Shown in pieces: positions 36,395-46,454 of a stretch of DNA of 64,000 bases. The stretch's first letter is position 1; every line of letters begins with the position of its first letter. A program made the position numbers and the translations under genes. The stretch comes from Tenggerimyces flavus. GTDB taxonomy: Bacteria > Actinomycetota > Actinomycetes > Propionibacteriales > Actinopolymorphaceae. The notes under the pieces are model-generated. The model had not been told where the DNA came from. It made no database searches and saw only the letters and a list, made by a program, of their open reading frames with translations. The stretch covers positions 4,774,001 through 4,838,000 of the forward strand of contig NZ_JAFBCM010000001.1 of assembly GCF_016907715.1 (NCBI RefSeq), written 5' to 3'.

Positions 36395-37012
36395 TCAGGC
36401 ACGCACCCCGGTCAGCGTGAGCGTGAGCTCGTCGGCGTACCCGTCGTTCGAACGGCCACCGGAACGGGTGAACAGCAGCATGATCCGGGCCCAACGGCTG
36501 TACGGCGGAACGGTCCCCGTCGCGCGCCGCTCGACGAACCCCGTCAACACCGTCAGGCTCGAACGGTCCGCCGCCGTCGCCGGGCCGAGTACGACCAGCC
36601 CGGTCGGGTTGCCAGAACGGTTGCGGAACTCCAGCGACAATCGCGCGCCGTCCTGCTGCCCGGCGCACCCGCCGAGCCACCCGCTGAACGAGAACCGCAC
36701 CCGCGCCTTGTCGATCCCCGACGGGTCCGGCAGCACGATGTCCTGCGCCAGCCGGGTCCGCGGAACGGGGCCGCCGCCGAAGAACTGCCGCCCGCGCTGC
36801 GACGGGCCAGGATCAGACAACCGCGGATAGCGCGAGCCGGCGTCGTACCGGATGACAGTGGCCTCGCCGTCCAGAACGTGCCAGCCCGGGATCGACGCGA
36901 CGGGTCCGCCCGTTCCGCCTGGTCCGTCCTCCGCGCCTGGGTTGGCGATCAGGTTCGGCGTCGCCGGGAGCTCGGCGTCGACGACGAGTCCCGCCCTTCT
37001 GTCAGCCGTCAT
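36395..37012 (-). CDS. jelly-roll-like protein of unknown function
   Basis: 205 residues without a signal peptide. [51 protein letters not shown] and [14 protein letters not shown] form a pattern I know as the C-terminal module of large secreted actinobacterial proteins, with carbohydrate-binding jelly-roll character. Here the module is alone. It could be a fragment of a larger gene or a free cytoplasmic domain. Function unknown. Confidence 0.6.
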   Translation of the reverse strand: MTADRRAGLVVDAELPATPNLIANPGAEDGPGGTGGPVASIPGWHVLDGEATVIRYDAGSRYPRLSDPGPSQRGRQFFGGGPVPRTRLAQDIVLPDPSGIDKARVRFSFSGWLGGCAGQQDGARLSLEFRNRSGNPTGLVVLGPATAADRSSLTVLTGFVERRATGTVPPYSRWARIMLLFTRSGGRSNDGYADELTLTLTGVRA

Positions 37013-37153
37013 GCGGACATCTCAGCACGAACGCGGCACACGCATTCCAAGCACGGATGTACGGCAAGAGAACAGCAATGCGCAAGTGGTCGACGCGGAT
37101 TGGCCGGTGCCGGCAGGATGGAGCTCAGGACCGACGCGGTGCCAAGGAGGCAG

Positions 37154-38584
37154 ATGTTCGACTACGACCTGCTCGTCATCGGATCCGGCCCGGGCGGCCA
37201 GAAGGCCGCGATCGCGGGTGCGAAACTCGGCCGCCGGGTCGCCGTGGTGGAGAAGAAGCACATGGTCGGCGGCGTCTGCATCAACACCGGAACGATCCCG
37301 TCGAAGACCCTGCGCGAGGCGATCCTCTACCTGACCGGGCTGAACCAGCGCGAGCTGTACGGACACTCGTACCGCCTCAAGGACGACATCACCGTCGGTG
37401 ACCTCTCGGCCCGCACACAGCACGTCATCGGCCGCGAGATCGACGTCATCCGCAGCCAGCTCGCCCGCAACCACGTCGAGATGCTGCTCGGCACGGCGCG
37501 GTTCGAGGACCCGCACATGGTCGCGATCACGGCGGCCGACGGGAGCGTACGGCGCGTCACCGCCGAACGCGCGGTCATCGCGGTCGGGACCAGACCGGCG
37601 CGCCCGAGCACGGTGGCGTTCGACGGCAAGAACATCGTCGACTCCGACCAGATCCTCGACATGGAACGCATCCCCGGCTCGATGGTCGTCGTCGGCGCCG
37701 GCGTGATCGGCATAGAGTACGCGTCGATGTTCGCCGCGCTCGGCGCGAAGGTGACCGTCGTCGAGAAGCGCGAACGGATGCTGGACTTCTGCGACCTCGA
37801 GATCGTCGAGGCGTTGAAGTACCAGCTGCGCGACCTCGCGGTGACGTTCCGGTTCCGCGAGACGGTCGCGCGGGTGGAGCACTCGAACGGCGCGACGTTG
37901 ACGATTCTCGAGTCAGGGAAGCGGATTCCGGCCGACACGGTGATGTACTCCGCTGGTCGGCAAGGTGTCACGGACTCGCTCGACCTGGAGAAGGCCGGCC
38001 TGTCCGCCGACGACCGCGGCCGGATCAAGGTGGACAACTACTACCGGACCCCCGTCGACCACATCTACGCGGTCGGCGACGTGATCGGCTTCCCCGCGCT
38101 GGCGGCGACGTCGATGGAGCAGGGCCGGCGCGCGGCGTACCACGCCTGCGACGAACCGGTCGTCGGCGACCTCGGGCACCTGCAGCCGATCGGCATCTAC
38201 ACGATCCCGGAGATCAGCTACGTCGGGAAGACCGAGGAGGAGCTGACCGAGTCGAACGTGCCGTTCGAGGTCGGCATCTCGCGCTACCGCGAGCTCGCGC
38301 GCGGCGCGATCCTCGGCGACTCGTACGGGATGCTCAAGCTGCTCGTGCACGCGGAGGACCGGACGTTGCTCGGCGTGCACGTCTTCGGGACGGGCGCGAC
38401 GGAGCTCGTGCACATCGGGCAGACCGTGATGGGGTGCGGCGGAACGATCGACTACCTCGTGGACACGGTGTTCAACTACCCGACGCTCGCGGAGTCGTAC
38501 AAGGTCGCGGCGCTGGACGCGATGAACAAGATGCGGGCGGTGCAGCGGTTCGCGGGGACGCAGGGTGTTCTGGAGGCTCCGTAA
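37154..38584 (+). CDS. sthA: Si-specific (soluble) NAD(P)+ transhydrogenase
   Basis: 476 residues. A cytosolic flavoprotein that moves hydride between NADPH and NAD+. FAD-binding is [20 protein letters not shown]. At the redox site of the disulfide oxidoreductases the sequence is [13 protein letters not shown], where the second Cys is Thr, a hallmark of SthA versus lipoamide dehydrogenase. NAD-binding is [23 protein letters not shown] 37154 has AAGGAGG three bases upstream of CAG. Inserted between thrS and the HIT gene relative to the usual backbone. Confidence 0.93.
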   Translation: MFDYDLLVIGSGPGGQKAAIAGAKLGRRVAVVEKKHMVGGVCINTGTIPSKTLREAILYLTGLNQRELYGHSYRLKDDITVGDLSARTQHVIGREIDVIRSQLARNHVEMLLGTARFEDPHMVAITAADGSVRRVTAERAVIAVGTRPARPSTVAFDGKNIVDSDQILDMERIPGSMVVVGAGVIGIEYASMFAALGAKVTVVEKRERMLDFCDLEIVEALKYQLRDLAVTFRFRETVARVEHSNGATLTILESGKRIPADTVMYSAGRQGVTDSLDLEKAGLSADDRGRIKVDNYYRTPVDHIYAVGDVIGFPALAATSMEQGRRAAYHACDEPVVGDLGHLQPIGIYTIPEISYVGKTEEELTESNVPFEVGISRYRELARGAILGDSYGMLKLLVHAEDRTLLGVHVFGTGATELVHIGQTVMGCGGTIDYLVDTVFNYPTLAESYKVAALDAMNKMRAVQRFAGTQGVLEAP

Positions 38585-38595
38585 GATCTATTGCT

Positions 38596-39117
38596 GTGGC
38601 AGACGATCAGGCGGACGCGTTCGAACGGCTGTGGACTCCGCACCGGATGGCGTACATCAAGGGCGAGAACAAGCCGACCGGTTCGGGGGCGGACGATGGG
38701 TGTCCGTTCTGTGAGATTCCGAAGCTGACCGACGCCGAGGGGCTCGTCGTCTCGCGCGGGACTGTGACGTACGCGGTGCTGAACCTGTACCCGTACAACT
38801 CCGGGCACCTGATGGTGTTGCCGTACCGGCACATCGCGGACTACACCGAGCTCACGCCGGAGGAGACGCTGGAGCTGGCCGACCTGACCAAGCGCGCGAT
38901 GGTGGCGCTGCGGAAGGCCTCGGGCGCGCAGGGGTTCAACATCGGCATGAACCAGGGCTCGGTCGCGGGCGCCGGCATCGCGGCGCACCTGCACCAGCAC
39001 ATCGTGCCCCGGTGGGGCGGCGACACGAACTTCATGCCGGTGGTGGGGCGTACGAAGGTCCTGCCGCAGCTGCTGTCCGACACCCGCACCCTGCTCGCGA
39101 ACGCCTGGCCGACCTAG
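38596..39117 (+). CDS. HIT-family nucleotide hydrolase/phosphorylase
   Basis: 173 residues. GCPFCEIPKL forms a likely zinc site, LNLYPYNSGHLMVLPYRHIA the N-terminal HIT core, and AHLHQHIVPRW the catalytic HxHxH triad. It is the orthologue in position of the mycobacterial Ap4A phosphorylase gene that follows thrS (from memory). Start GTG 38596, twelve bases after the sthA stop. The stop overlaps the convergent PIG-L stop by three bases. Confidence 0.88.
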   Translation: MADDQADAFERLWTPHRMAYIKGENKPTGSGADDGCPFCEIPKLTDAEGLVVSRGTVTYAVLNLYPYNSGHLMVLPYRHIADYTELTPEETLELADLTKRAMVALRKASGAQGFNIGMNQGSVAGAGIAAHLHQHIVPRWGGDTNFMPVVGRTKVLPQLLSDTRTLLANAWPT

Positions 39118-39881
39118 GCGTCGAGCTCGTCGGTGAACGACGGCGGTGGGGCTTGGAGGTCGTAGGCCTTGAAGAGGGTCGCGTGGTTCACGCCCATCGC
39201 CTTGCCGTTCTGGGCGGCGAAGTACGGGAGGAAGTCGCGCGGTGCGGGGTGGTCGGGGAGGGCGGCGAGGTAGGCCGTGTGCGCTTCCAGGGAAGCGATC
39301 CCGCGCTCCAAGGGCTCGCCCGTCACGTCGACGCCGTGGGTGGCGGTGGATGGGGGGAACGCTGGCATGAGGATCCAACGGACCTTGCACGGCTCGAGAC
39401 CCTCGTCGGTGAGCTGTGAGGTGAAGACCCAGCGGTTGTCCGCGTCCCGGATTGCGTCGATCGTGGCGAGCCCGGCCGCACGGTGGTCGGCCATGTTGAA
39501 GCCCATCGGCGTCTCGATGTCGTAGCCGCTGGAGACCACCACGTCGGGTCGGAAGCGGCGGATCTCGCGGCAGATGTCGCGCCGAAGGTCGAGGCCGTAG
39601 TCCAGGACGCCGTCCGGATGCTCCAGCACCGTCAGGTGCTTGACACCAACGGCCGCGCACGCGGACTGCTGCTCGGCGAGGCGGATGCGGGCCGTCTCCT
39701 CGGGAGGGTTCGGCATGCCGGCCTCGCCGCGGGTGAGCAGCAGGTAACCGACCTCGATGCCACGCTCCACCCACCGCGCGACGGCGGAGGAGGTGCCGTA
39801 CTCCACGTCGTCGCGGTGAGCGACGACGCAGAGTACGCGCGTGAACGTCTCTTCAGGCAGAGCGGGAAGCAGTTCTGTCAC
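39114..39881 (-). CDS. PIG-L family (LmbE-like) deacetylase
   Basis: 255 residues. The metal-binding motif is VVAHRDDVEYG, where Arg replaces the usual Pro of AHPDD, and the second His is in NMADHRAAGL. Such zinc enzymes deacetylate N-acetylglucosamine derivatives, as in MshB of mycothiol synthesis and mycothiol S-conjugate amidase. Which substrate applies cannot be told. Inserted between the HIT and pgsA genes of the backbone. Confidence 0.85.
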   Translation of the reverse strand: MTELLPALPEETFTRVLCVVAHRDDVEYGTSSAVARWVERGIEVGYLLLTRGEAGMPNPPEETARIRLAEQQSACAAVGVKHLTVLEHPDGVLDYGLDLRRDICREIRRFRPDVVVSSGYDIETPMGFNMADHRAAGLATIDAIRDADNRWVFTSQLTDEGLEPCKVRWILMPAFPPSTATHGVDVTGEPLERGIASLEAHTAYLAALPDHPAPRDFLPYFAAQNGKAMGVNHATLFKAYDLQAPPPSFTDELDA

Positions 39882-39900
39882 CCGCGACAGCGTAGAGGGA

Positions 39901-41010
39901 TTACGGAGTGAACGAGTACACGTTCGTATTCCACACCTGGCCAGGTCCGACGCCGCCGGTGCACTGGAAGTCCCAGCCGCTCACGATGTAGAGCTTGCCC
40001 CGCACGGTGCCCGCGGAGTGCCGCTTGATGCGCGTGAGCTTCTCGCCGTCCGGGTCGAGCTGCTGCCACGACTTCGTGGGAACGTCGAACCGCCACAGCT
40101 CCTCGGTCGGGTTCTGCGGGAACGGTGCCCCACAGCCCGCTTCGCCACCAGGGATGTCGCCGCCCTGCACGTACAGAGACGAGCCGAGAACGCCGGCCGC
40201 CGCGTAGTTGCGCCCGGGCTCGATGCCGATGACCGCCGGGCCGAGGGTGGACCACGTGTTGGTCGCGATCTCGTACGTCCAGGTGTCGTTGAGGACCGCG
40301 AAACCGGGCGGCGGACCCTCGCCGCCGTACAGCGTGAGCGTGCCGTTCACCGCGACGCCGCCGGCGTGCGCGACGTGCCGGCTCGGTGGACTGCCGGCCT
40401 TGCCGTTCGGGATGAGCTCCTTCCACGTCTTCGTGGTGAGGTCGAACGACCAGAGGTCGTTGACGGTCGAGAACGTCTGGTCGATCCCGCCGAACACGTA
40501 CAGCTTGCCGTTCGCGTACCAGAGCGTCGCGCCTGACCGTGCCGACGGACCGCTCGGGAGCCTCGTCCAGACCCGGCCGGACAGTGCCCACAGGTCGTCG
40601 AAGACGCGGAACTCGCTGCCGTCGTTGGAGAACTGCGATCCGCCGAACAGGTAGTACTGCGTCCCACTGCTTGCCGCCGCCGCGAACGCGCGGGCTTCCG
40701 GCCACGGATCGAGGCCCTGGTTGAGCTGCGACCAGGTGTTGGTGGCGGTGTCGAGGGCGTACAGGTCGTTGTAGAACACGTTCTTGCCCGTGCCGAAGTC
40801 GTCGTTGACTCCGCCGAACACGATCAGGGACGAGCCGACGCCGGCGACCGCCGGGACGGACCGCTCGGACGGGCCGGTGCCGGTGGTGACGACCTTGGCC
40901 CAGGTGCCGTCGGCCGCGGGTTCGATGGCGCCCGCGGTGGGTGCTGTGAGGATGCTGAGGCCGAGCCCCAGGCTGACAACGAGCATGGTCAACTGACTGC
41001 GTAAACGCAT
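39901..41010 (-). CDS. secreted kelch-repeat protein
   Basis: 369 residues. A signal peptide (LRSQLTMLVVSLGLGLSI, then APTAGA) precedes about six kelch blades, visible as repeats of the type LIVFGGVND...NDLYALDTATNTWSQL, YYLFGGSQF...DDLWAL, LYVFGGIDQ...NDLWSFDLTTKTWKEL and so on. It probably forms an extracellular beta-propeller. Role unknown. ATG 41010 is preferred because it begins the signal peptide; the frame opens nine codons earlier. Confidence 0.88.
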   Translation of the reverse strand: MRLRSQLTMLVVSLGLGLSILTAPTAGAIEPAADGTWAKVVTTGTGPSERSVPAVAGVGSSLIVFGGVNDDFGTGKNVFYNDLYALDTATNTWSQLNQGLDPWPEARAFAAAASSGTQYYLFGGSQFSNDGSEFRVFDDLWALSGRVWTRLPSGPSARSGATLWYANGKLYVFGGIDQTFSTVNDLWSFDLTTKTWKELIPNGKAGSPPSRHVAHAGGVAVNGTLTLYGGEGPPPGFAVLNDTWTYEIATNTWSTLGPAVIGIEPGRNYAAAGVLGSSLYVQGGDIPGGEAGCGAPFPQNPTEELWRFDVPTKSWQQLDPDGEKLTRIKRHSAGTVRGKLYIVSGWDFQCTGGVGPGQVWNTNVYSFTP

Positions 41011-41295
41011 AAGGCGTACCCCCGCCGCTAGTCTCAATGGTCGAGTCCCGGGTCGCTCAGTTTCGCCGGTTATTGCTGGTCAAACCTCTGCTTGCGGCAT
41101 GGCCGACGTGCAGTGGGGCTTCTTCGACGACCCGAACTCGACTAGTGCCGCGTCTGTCAGGAGAGGACATGGTGGCATGGCGGTGGGTAATCGATGTCTC
41201 ACGCTTCCGGGTTCGGACAGTTGCGAAACTTTGTGAGCAACTCCATGCAGCAGGCACGCAGGTTCGGGCGTTCAAGGTGCGAGAAAGGGGGAGCC

Positions 41296-41799
41296 TTGGA
41301 CGAGACAACGAGCTTCGAGGAGTTCGTCGCGTCGCGCGCACACGCGTTGATGCGGTACGGCTATGTGCTGACCGGCAACCCGCACGACGCCGCGGACCTC
41401 ATGCAGGAGGCGCTGCTGCGCGTACGTTCGGCGTGGTCGCGGATAGCAGCGGTGCGTGCGGCCGAGTCGTACGTACGAACGACGATGGCCCGGCTGCACA
41501 TCAGTACCTGGCGGCGGCTCAGGCGCGAGCGGCTGGTGGCCGTGGTGCCGGAACGTCCCTATGAGGCGGCGCCGTTCGAGGATCGGAACGGCCTGTGGGA
41601 CCTGCTCGCGACGCTCCCGCGCCGCCAGCGGGCGGTGTTGGTGTTGCGGTACTACGAGTCGCTCACCGACGAGGAGATCGCGGCCACGTTGGGCATCACC
41701 AGGTCGACCGTACGCAGCCAGGCGTTCCACGCGCTGAAGAAGCTGCGGGCCGAGTGGACGGACAGCACCCAAACGAGCGTGAAGGGAGCGGAGGCATGA
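41296..41799 (+). CDS. SigE-family ECF RNA polymerase sigma factor
   Basis: 167 residues. Region 2 is FEEFVASRAHALMRYGYVLT with DAADLMQEALLRV, and region 4 is LPRRQRAVLVLRYYESLTDEEIAATLGITRSTVRSQ with a clear HTH. The SigE (ECF41-like short) family is abundant in Streptomyces-type bacteria. The start is probably TTG 41296, with AAAGGGGGA five bases upstream; the frame opens to 41194 without sigma-like sequence. The stop overlaps the next ATG (ATGA), so it is coupled to the membrane protein that follows. Confidence 0.87.
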   Translation: MDETTSFEEFVASRAHALMRYGYVLTGNPHDAADLMQEALLRVRSAWSRIAAVRAAESYVRTTMARLHISTWRRLRRERLVAVVPERPYEAAPFEDRNGLWDLLATLPRRQRAVLVLRYYESLTDEEIAATLGITRSTVRSQAFHALKKLRAEWTDSTQTSVKGAEA

Positions 41800-42971
41800 C
41801 CGATCAGCTGGAACAGGAGATCGAACGAGTACTGCGCGAAGCCGGCGAGAACGCCCCCACCCCGCCCCCAGGCCTGCTGGCGAGGATCGACGACCGCGCG
41901 CACCGGCGGCGGCGCACCAGGATCGGGACGGGTGCCGTCTGCCTGGCCGCCGCGGCGGCAGTCACGGCGGTCGCGATCGCGAGCGGAGTAGTCCGCGCAC
42001 CTAACGCGACCCCGCAGCCGATGCAGACGCCCACCAAGACGATGGTCGAGGGCGTGAAGATCCTGCCGCCCAAGCCCGCGGAGGAGCTCTGGCCCGAGGC
42101 GGTCCACCAGATCAACGGCTACCTACCGAAGGACCGGCATCTCGTACCGATGGACTTCATCGACAACGAGAACCTGTTAGTAGGGATCGTCGAGGTCGGC
42201 GGGGCGAAGGAAGCGCTGTACCGGTACGAGCTCGCCACGAGGAAGGTCACGAAGCTCACGGACATCGGCGTGCCAATGGAAGCCGATGGGTTCACGATCA
42301 GCGGCGGCTGGATCGTCTGGTACGTGGAGAGCGAGACCCACGGGGAGATCTTCGGCGTGCCGGTCGCTGGGGGACAGGTACGCCAGCTCGCCACCGGAGT
42401 ACCAGGTGAGGGGATCGAGGGCATCGCGGTGGACGGCGACAGCGTCTACTGGGCGTCGTCGAATGGGACGTCTGTCCGGATCCTCTCCGCACCGTTCGGC
42501 GGTATGGCGAAGGAGGTGCCGAACAGCGACGACGCCATGATCGTGTCCTGGCCGTGGATCGGTTCGCCCATCCCACCCGTCGAGCCGGTGCCTGGTATCG
42601 CCTTCCGCGACCTGCGCAACGTGCGGACGGGCGAGACGCGCACCGCGACGGATCGGACGGGGACCTGGGCCTGCCACCTGACCTGGTGCGTGGGTGGGAC
42701 GGACAAGCAGGTCTTCGTGGAACGGCGGGACGGAACGCAACGGCAGCAGCTGCCGTCGATCGGGATCAACCTCACGGACCGGGTCCTCAACCCACCGGTT
42801 CGGGACCGGTTCGTCATCAGCGGTCGCGAGGTCATCGACCTCGCCACGGGCAAGCATGGGCAGCTCACCACCTATCCGAACAGCTCTCGACACACGCCCC
42901 GCGACCGGATGCATCTCGCGTCCACGAAGGACGGCGGCTACGAGGTGATCGACCTCGCCGCCATCCCGTAG
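41796..42971 (+). CDS. single-pass membrane protein with extracytoplasmic propeller-like domain, probable anti-sigma factor
   Basis: 391 residues. The N-terminal 50 residues are cytoplasmic (QLEQEIERVLREAGENAP, LLARIDDRAHRRRR), followed by a membrane helix (GAVCLAAAAAVTAVAIASGV) and a beta-rich outer domain with repeated propeller-like motifs (ALYRYELATRKVTKL, GEIFGVPVAGGQVRQLATG). Coupled by ATGA to the sigma gene, as anti-sigma factors are. No zinc HxxxCxxC motif is visible, so the anti-sigma role rests on context. Confidence 0.7.
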   Translation: MTDQLEQEIERVLREAGENAPTPPPGLLARIDDRAHRRRRTRIGTGAVCLAAAAAVTAVAIASGVVRAPNATPQPMQTPTKTMVEGVKILPPKPAEELWPEAVHQINGYLPKDRHLVPMDFIDNENLLVGIVEVGGAKEALYRYELATRKVTKLTDIGVPMEADGFTISGGWIVWYVESETHGEIFGVPVAGGQVRQLATGVPGEGIEGIAVDGDSVYWASSNGTSVRILSAPFGGMAKEVPNSDDAMIVSWPWIGSPIPPVEPVPGIAFRDLRNVRTGETRTATDRTGTWACHLTWCVGGTDKQVFVERRDGTQRQQLPSIGINLTDRVLNPPVRDRFVISGREVIDLATGKHGQLTTYPNSSRHTPRDRMHLASTKDGGYEVIDLAAIP

Positions 42972-42979
42972 GACCAAAC

Positions 42980-43023
42980 GCGAAACTGGCCCTCCCCGAG
43001 AGGCGGGGGAGGGCCAGTTTCGC
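42980..43023. terminator. bidirectional terminator hairpin
   Basis: A perfect 18-base stem (GCGAAACTGGCCCTCCCC at 42980-42997, its complement at 43006-43023) with an eight-base loop. It lies between the convergent anti-sigma-like gene and the EF-G-like gene. No long T run follows, but the stem is very stable. Placement and symmetry support shared termination. Confidence 0.85.
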
Positions 43024-43032
43024 CTTGGTGGC

Positions 43033-45213
43033 TTAGTGAGCCGCCTCTTCGTCGGCGAGCTCCTTCTGCAGCTTCTCCGCCACATTCGAAGGCATCGAGT
43101 CGTAGCGGGCGAACTCGCGGGTGAAGGCGCCCGAGCCGTGGGACATCGACCGCAGGTCCGTGGCGTAGCGGGTGATCTCGATCTGTGGCACTTCGGCCTT
43201 CACCATCGTGCGGCCCTGGCCGACCGGCTCCGTTCCGAGGACGCGGCCGCGGCGGCCGGACAGGTCGCCCATCACCGAGCCGACGTACTCGTCGTCCACG
43301 AGCACCGACACGAGGTCGACGGGCTCGAGCAGGTTGACCAGCGACGACTTCGCGGCCTCGCGCAGGGCCAGCGAGCCCGCGGTCTGGAACGCCATGTCGG
43401 AGGAGTCCACGCTGTGCGCCTTGCCGTCGTACAGCGTCACGCGGATGTCGACGACCGGGTAGCCGGCCGACACACCGCGTTCCATCTGGGCGCGAATGCC
43501 CTTCTCCACCGAGGGAATGAACTGCCGCGGCACCGAGCCACCGACGACCTTGTCGACGAACTCGAAGCCGGATCCGCTCGGCAGCGGCTCGACCTTGATG
43601 TCGCAGACGGCGTACTGGCCGTGGCCACCGCTCTGCTTGACGTGGCGGCCCTTTCCTTCGGCCAGCTTGCCGAACGTCTCCCGCAACGGCACGCGCAGCG
43701 GTACCTGGTCGACCTGCACGCTGTAGCGGTTCGCGAGCCGGTCGAGGACGACGTCGGCGTGCGCCTCACCCATGCACCACAGCACGAGCTGGTGCGTCTC
43801 GGGGTTGTGCTCGATCCGCAGTGTCGGGTCCTCGGCGGCCAGCCGGGAAAGACCGAGCGACAGCTTGTCCTCGTCCGCCTTCGCGTGCGCGGTCACCGCG
43901 ATCGGCAGCAGTGGTTCGGGCATCGTCCACGGCCGCATGAGGAGCGGTTTGTCCTTGCTGGACAGGGTGTCTCCGGTCTCGGCCTGGGTCAGCTTGCCGA
44001 TCGCGCAGATGTCGCCGGCGACCGCGTGGTTGAGCTGACGCTGGGTCTTGCCGAGCGGCGCGGATAGTGAGCCGACCTTCTCGTCGACGTCGTGGTCCTC
44101 GTGGCCGCGGTCGGCGCCGAAGAACTCGGAGAAGTGCCCGGACACATGCAGCGTGTCGTCGGGCCGGATCGTTCCGGAGAACACGCGGACGAGGCTGATG
44201 CGGCCGACGTACGGGTCGGAAGCCGTCTTCACGACCTCTGCCAGCAGCGGGCCGTCGGGGTCGCAGCGCATCCCGTTCACGGGGACGCCGGCCGGCGTGT
44301 AGACCTCGGGCATCGGGTGCTCGAGTGGCGACGGGAACGCGCTCGTCATCACCTCGAGCAGCTCGGCGAGGCCGGCTTGCGAGGTCGCACCGCAGACTGG
44401 GATCAGCGGGTAGAACGAGCCGAGCGCGACGGCCTTCTCCAGGTCGTCGATCAGCTGCTTGTCGTCGAGCGCCTCACCGGACAGGTACCGCTCCATGAGC
44501 GTCTCGTCCTCGGACTCCTCGATGATGCCCTCGATCAGGGCGCCCCGGGCCTCCTCGGCCTCGGCGGCCTGGAGCTCGCTGGGCTTCCCCTCCTGCCGGG
44601 AGCCGCTGGAGTAGTCGTACAGCTTCTCCGAGAGTAGGCCGAGCAGACCGGACGGTGTGCCGTCGTCGGCGTTGACGGGCAGGTAGAGGGGGATGACCTT
44701 CTCGCCGAACGCGTCCTGCGCCTGGGCGAGCACAGCGGGGTACTCGGCGCGTTGGTGGTCGAGCTTGGTGATCACGACCGCGCGGGGCATGCCGACGGCG
44801 GCACACTCCTGCCAGAGGTTCCTGGTGGCGCCGTCGATGCCGTCGGCGGCGGAGATGACGAACAGCGCGCAGTCGGCGGCGCGCAGGCCGGCGCGCAGCT
44901 CACCCACGTAGTCGGCGTAGCCGGGCGTGTCGAGCAGGTTGACCTTGACACCCTGGTAGACGAACGGTGCGAGCGACAAGCCGACGGAACGTTGCTGCCG
45001 TTGCTCGGCCTCGTCGAAGTCCGACACCGTCGAGCCATCCTCGACTCGCCCGGGACGCTGCAAGGTCCCGGTCAACACGAGAAGGGCCTCTACCAAAGTC
45101 GTCTTACCTGAACCGGAAGGGCCGACCACCGCGATGTTGCGGACTCCGTCGGGTTGGTCGGCCGTCGGTGCCTTGCCGGCAGCTCCAGCTGGGGTGTGCT
45201 GTCTTTCCGCCAT
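43033..45213 (-). CDS. elongation factor G-like GTPase (FusA2 type)
   Basis: 726 residues, a paralogue of translation factor EF-G. G1 is VVGPSGSGKTT near residue 31, G3 is LLDTPGYADYV, and G4 reads TKLD in place of the usual NKxD. Domain IV (RETFGKLAEGKGRHVKQSGG) and domain V (MSHGSGAFTREFARYD) are present. The family (for example mycobacterial FusA2) lacks a proven translocation role. A GAGGAGG sits upstream of ATG 45213; the open frame extends to 45876 but the GTPase starts here. Divergent from the sigma gene at 45412. Confidence 0.9.
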   Translation of the reverse strand: MAERQHTPAGAAGKAPTADQPDGVRNIAVVGPSGSGKTTLVEALLVLTGTLQRPGRVEDGSTVSDFDEAEQRQQRSVGLSLAPFVYQGVKVNLLDTPGYADYVGELRAGLRAADCALFVISAADGIDGATRNLWQECAAVGMPRAVVITKLDHQRAEYPAVLAQAQDAFGEKVIPLYLPVNADDGTPSGLLGLLSEKLYDYSSGSRQEGKPSELQAAEAEEARGALIEGIIEESEDETLMERYLSGEALDDKQLIDDLEKAVALGSFYPLIPVCGATSQAGLAELLEVMTSAFPSPLEHPMPEVYTPAGVPVNGMRCDPDGPLLAEVVKTASDPYVGRISLVRVFSGTIRPDDTLHVSGHFSEFFGADRGHEDHDVDEKVGSLSAPLGKTQRQLNHAVAGDICAIGKLTQAETGDTLSSKDKPLLMRPWTMPEPLLPIAVTAHAKADEDKLSLGLSRLAAEDPTLRIEHNPETHQLVLWCMGEAHADVVLDRLANRYSVQVDQVPLRVPLRETFGKLAEGKGRHVKQSGGHGQYAVCDIKVEPLPSGSGFEFVDKVVGGSVPRQFIPSVEKGIRAQMERGVSAGYPVVDIRVTLYDGKAHSVDSSDMAFQTAGSLALREAAKSSLVNLLEPVDLVSVLVDDEYVGSVMGDLSGRRGRVLGTEPVGQGRTMVKAEVPQIEITRYATDLRSMSHGSGAFTREFARYDSMPSNVAEKLQKELADEEAAH

Positions 45214-45411
45214 GGGCTTTCGCCTCCTCGCCAGGGCACAAGAGCGTGTCCGCTCTCGTACCGGGCGCGCCCCGGGGCGGTTGGCCGCCGACCCGGCGGC
45301 GCCCTGGAAGATGTGGTCTCTCACCTTCCACCCGTGGTGGGGGGTGACACAAGGGCGACGGGCCGGATGACTGTCCGTAGCTGCGACCTGAACGTGAGGC
45401 GACGAACGACG

Positions 45412-46425
45412 ATGAGCACGACCGAGCAGCTGCCCGACCTGCGGGACGAGTCGGCGTTCACCGCGCTGGTCGAACGGCACCGCGGGGAGCTGCAGGTGCA
45501 CTGCTACCGGATGCTCGGCTCGCTCGAGGACGCCGAGGACCTGGTGCAGGAGACGTTCCTGCGCGCGTGGCGGAGTCGCGAGAGCTTCGGTGGGAGCTAC
45601 TCGTTCCGCGCCTGGCTCTACCGGATCGCGACGAACGCATGCCTCGACGTGCTGCGGTCGCGTTCCCGCCGGGTGCTGCCGCCCGACGTCGGTCCCGCCG
45701 CCGATCCGGCCGCGGCGCTCGCGCCGCCCGCGGACCTGCCGTGGCTGCAGCCGTACCCGGACGCGCTGCTCGACCAGGTCGCGGCGCCCGAGGACGAGCC
45801 GGCCGCGGTCGTGGTGTCGCGGGAGACGATCGAGCTCACGTTCATCGCCGCGATCCAGCACCTGCCGCCGCGGCAACGCGCTGTCCTCATCCTGCGCGAC
45901 GTTCTCGGCTGGACCGCCAAGGACACCGCGGAGCTCCTCGAGGGCACGGTGACCTCGGCGAACAGTGCGCTGCAGCGGGCTCGCGCGACGCTCCGGCAGC
46001 GGCTGGGGGAGCGGCGGACGGACTGGCGTACGGAGTCGTCACCGAGCGCCGAGGAACGCGAGCTGCTGCGTCGCTACATCGAGGCGCACGAACGTTCCGA
46101 TCTCGACGCGCTCGCCGCGTTGCTGCGCGAGGACGCGTGGCTGGCGATGCCTCCGCACCCGACCTGGTTCGCGGGTCGTGCCGCGATCCTGGTCGCGGCG
46201 AGCGCGAGCTTCGACTCCTCGTTCGGCACGTTGCGCAGCATCCCCGCCTGGGCGAACCGCCAGCCGGGCGTCGCGCACTACCTGCGCGCGCCGGGCTCGA
46301 CGGAGTGGGTCGGGCTGGCGATCGACGTGCTGCGGATCGAGGACGGACTGGTCGCCGAGATCACCTCGTTCGACGGAGCGGAGTACTTCGCGGCGTTCGG
46401 GCTGGAGTCCGTTCTCGACCGATGA
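45412..46425 (+). CDS. ECF sigma factor with C-terminal SnoaL-like domain
   Basis: 337 residues. Region 2 is FTALVERHRGELQVHCYRML with DLVQETFLRAWRS, and region 4 is LPPRQRAVLILRDVLGWTAKDTAELL. After residue 210 an extra domain (RRYIEAHERSDLDALAALL, MPPHPTWFAGR) has the SnoaL/NTF2 pattern that in ECF41/ECF56-type sigma factors controls activity in place of an anti-sigma factor. ATG 45412. Followed after 29 bases by a dihydrofolate reductase-like gene, a common partner of this sigma type. Confidence 0.87.
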   Translation: MSTTEQLPDLRDESAFTALVERHRGELQVHCYRMLGSLEDAEDLVQETFLRAWRSRESFGGSYSFRAWLYRIATNACLDVLRSRSRRVLPPDVGPAADPAAALAPPADLPWLQPYPDALLDQVAAPEDEPAAVVVSRETIELTFIAAIQHLPPRQRAVLILRDVLGWTAKDTAELLEGTVTSANSALQRARATLRQRLGERRTDWRTESSPSAEERELLRRYIEAHERSDLDALAALLREDAWLAMPPHPTWFAGRAAILVAASASFDSSFGTLRSIPAWANRQPGVAHYLRAPGSTEWVGLAIDVLRIEDGLVAEITSFDGAEYFAAFGLESVLDR

Positions 46426-46454
46426 GTTTCCCGGCGGGGCACGTTGTAGAAGGT

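Noticed and set aside
45214-45876. N-terminal extension of the EF-G-like gene
   Set aside because: The extra 220 codons are low-complexity and overlap the divergent sigma gene. ATG 45213 has a good ribosome-binding site and family length.
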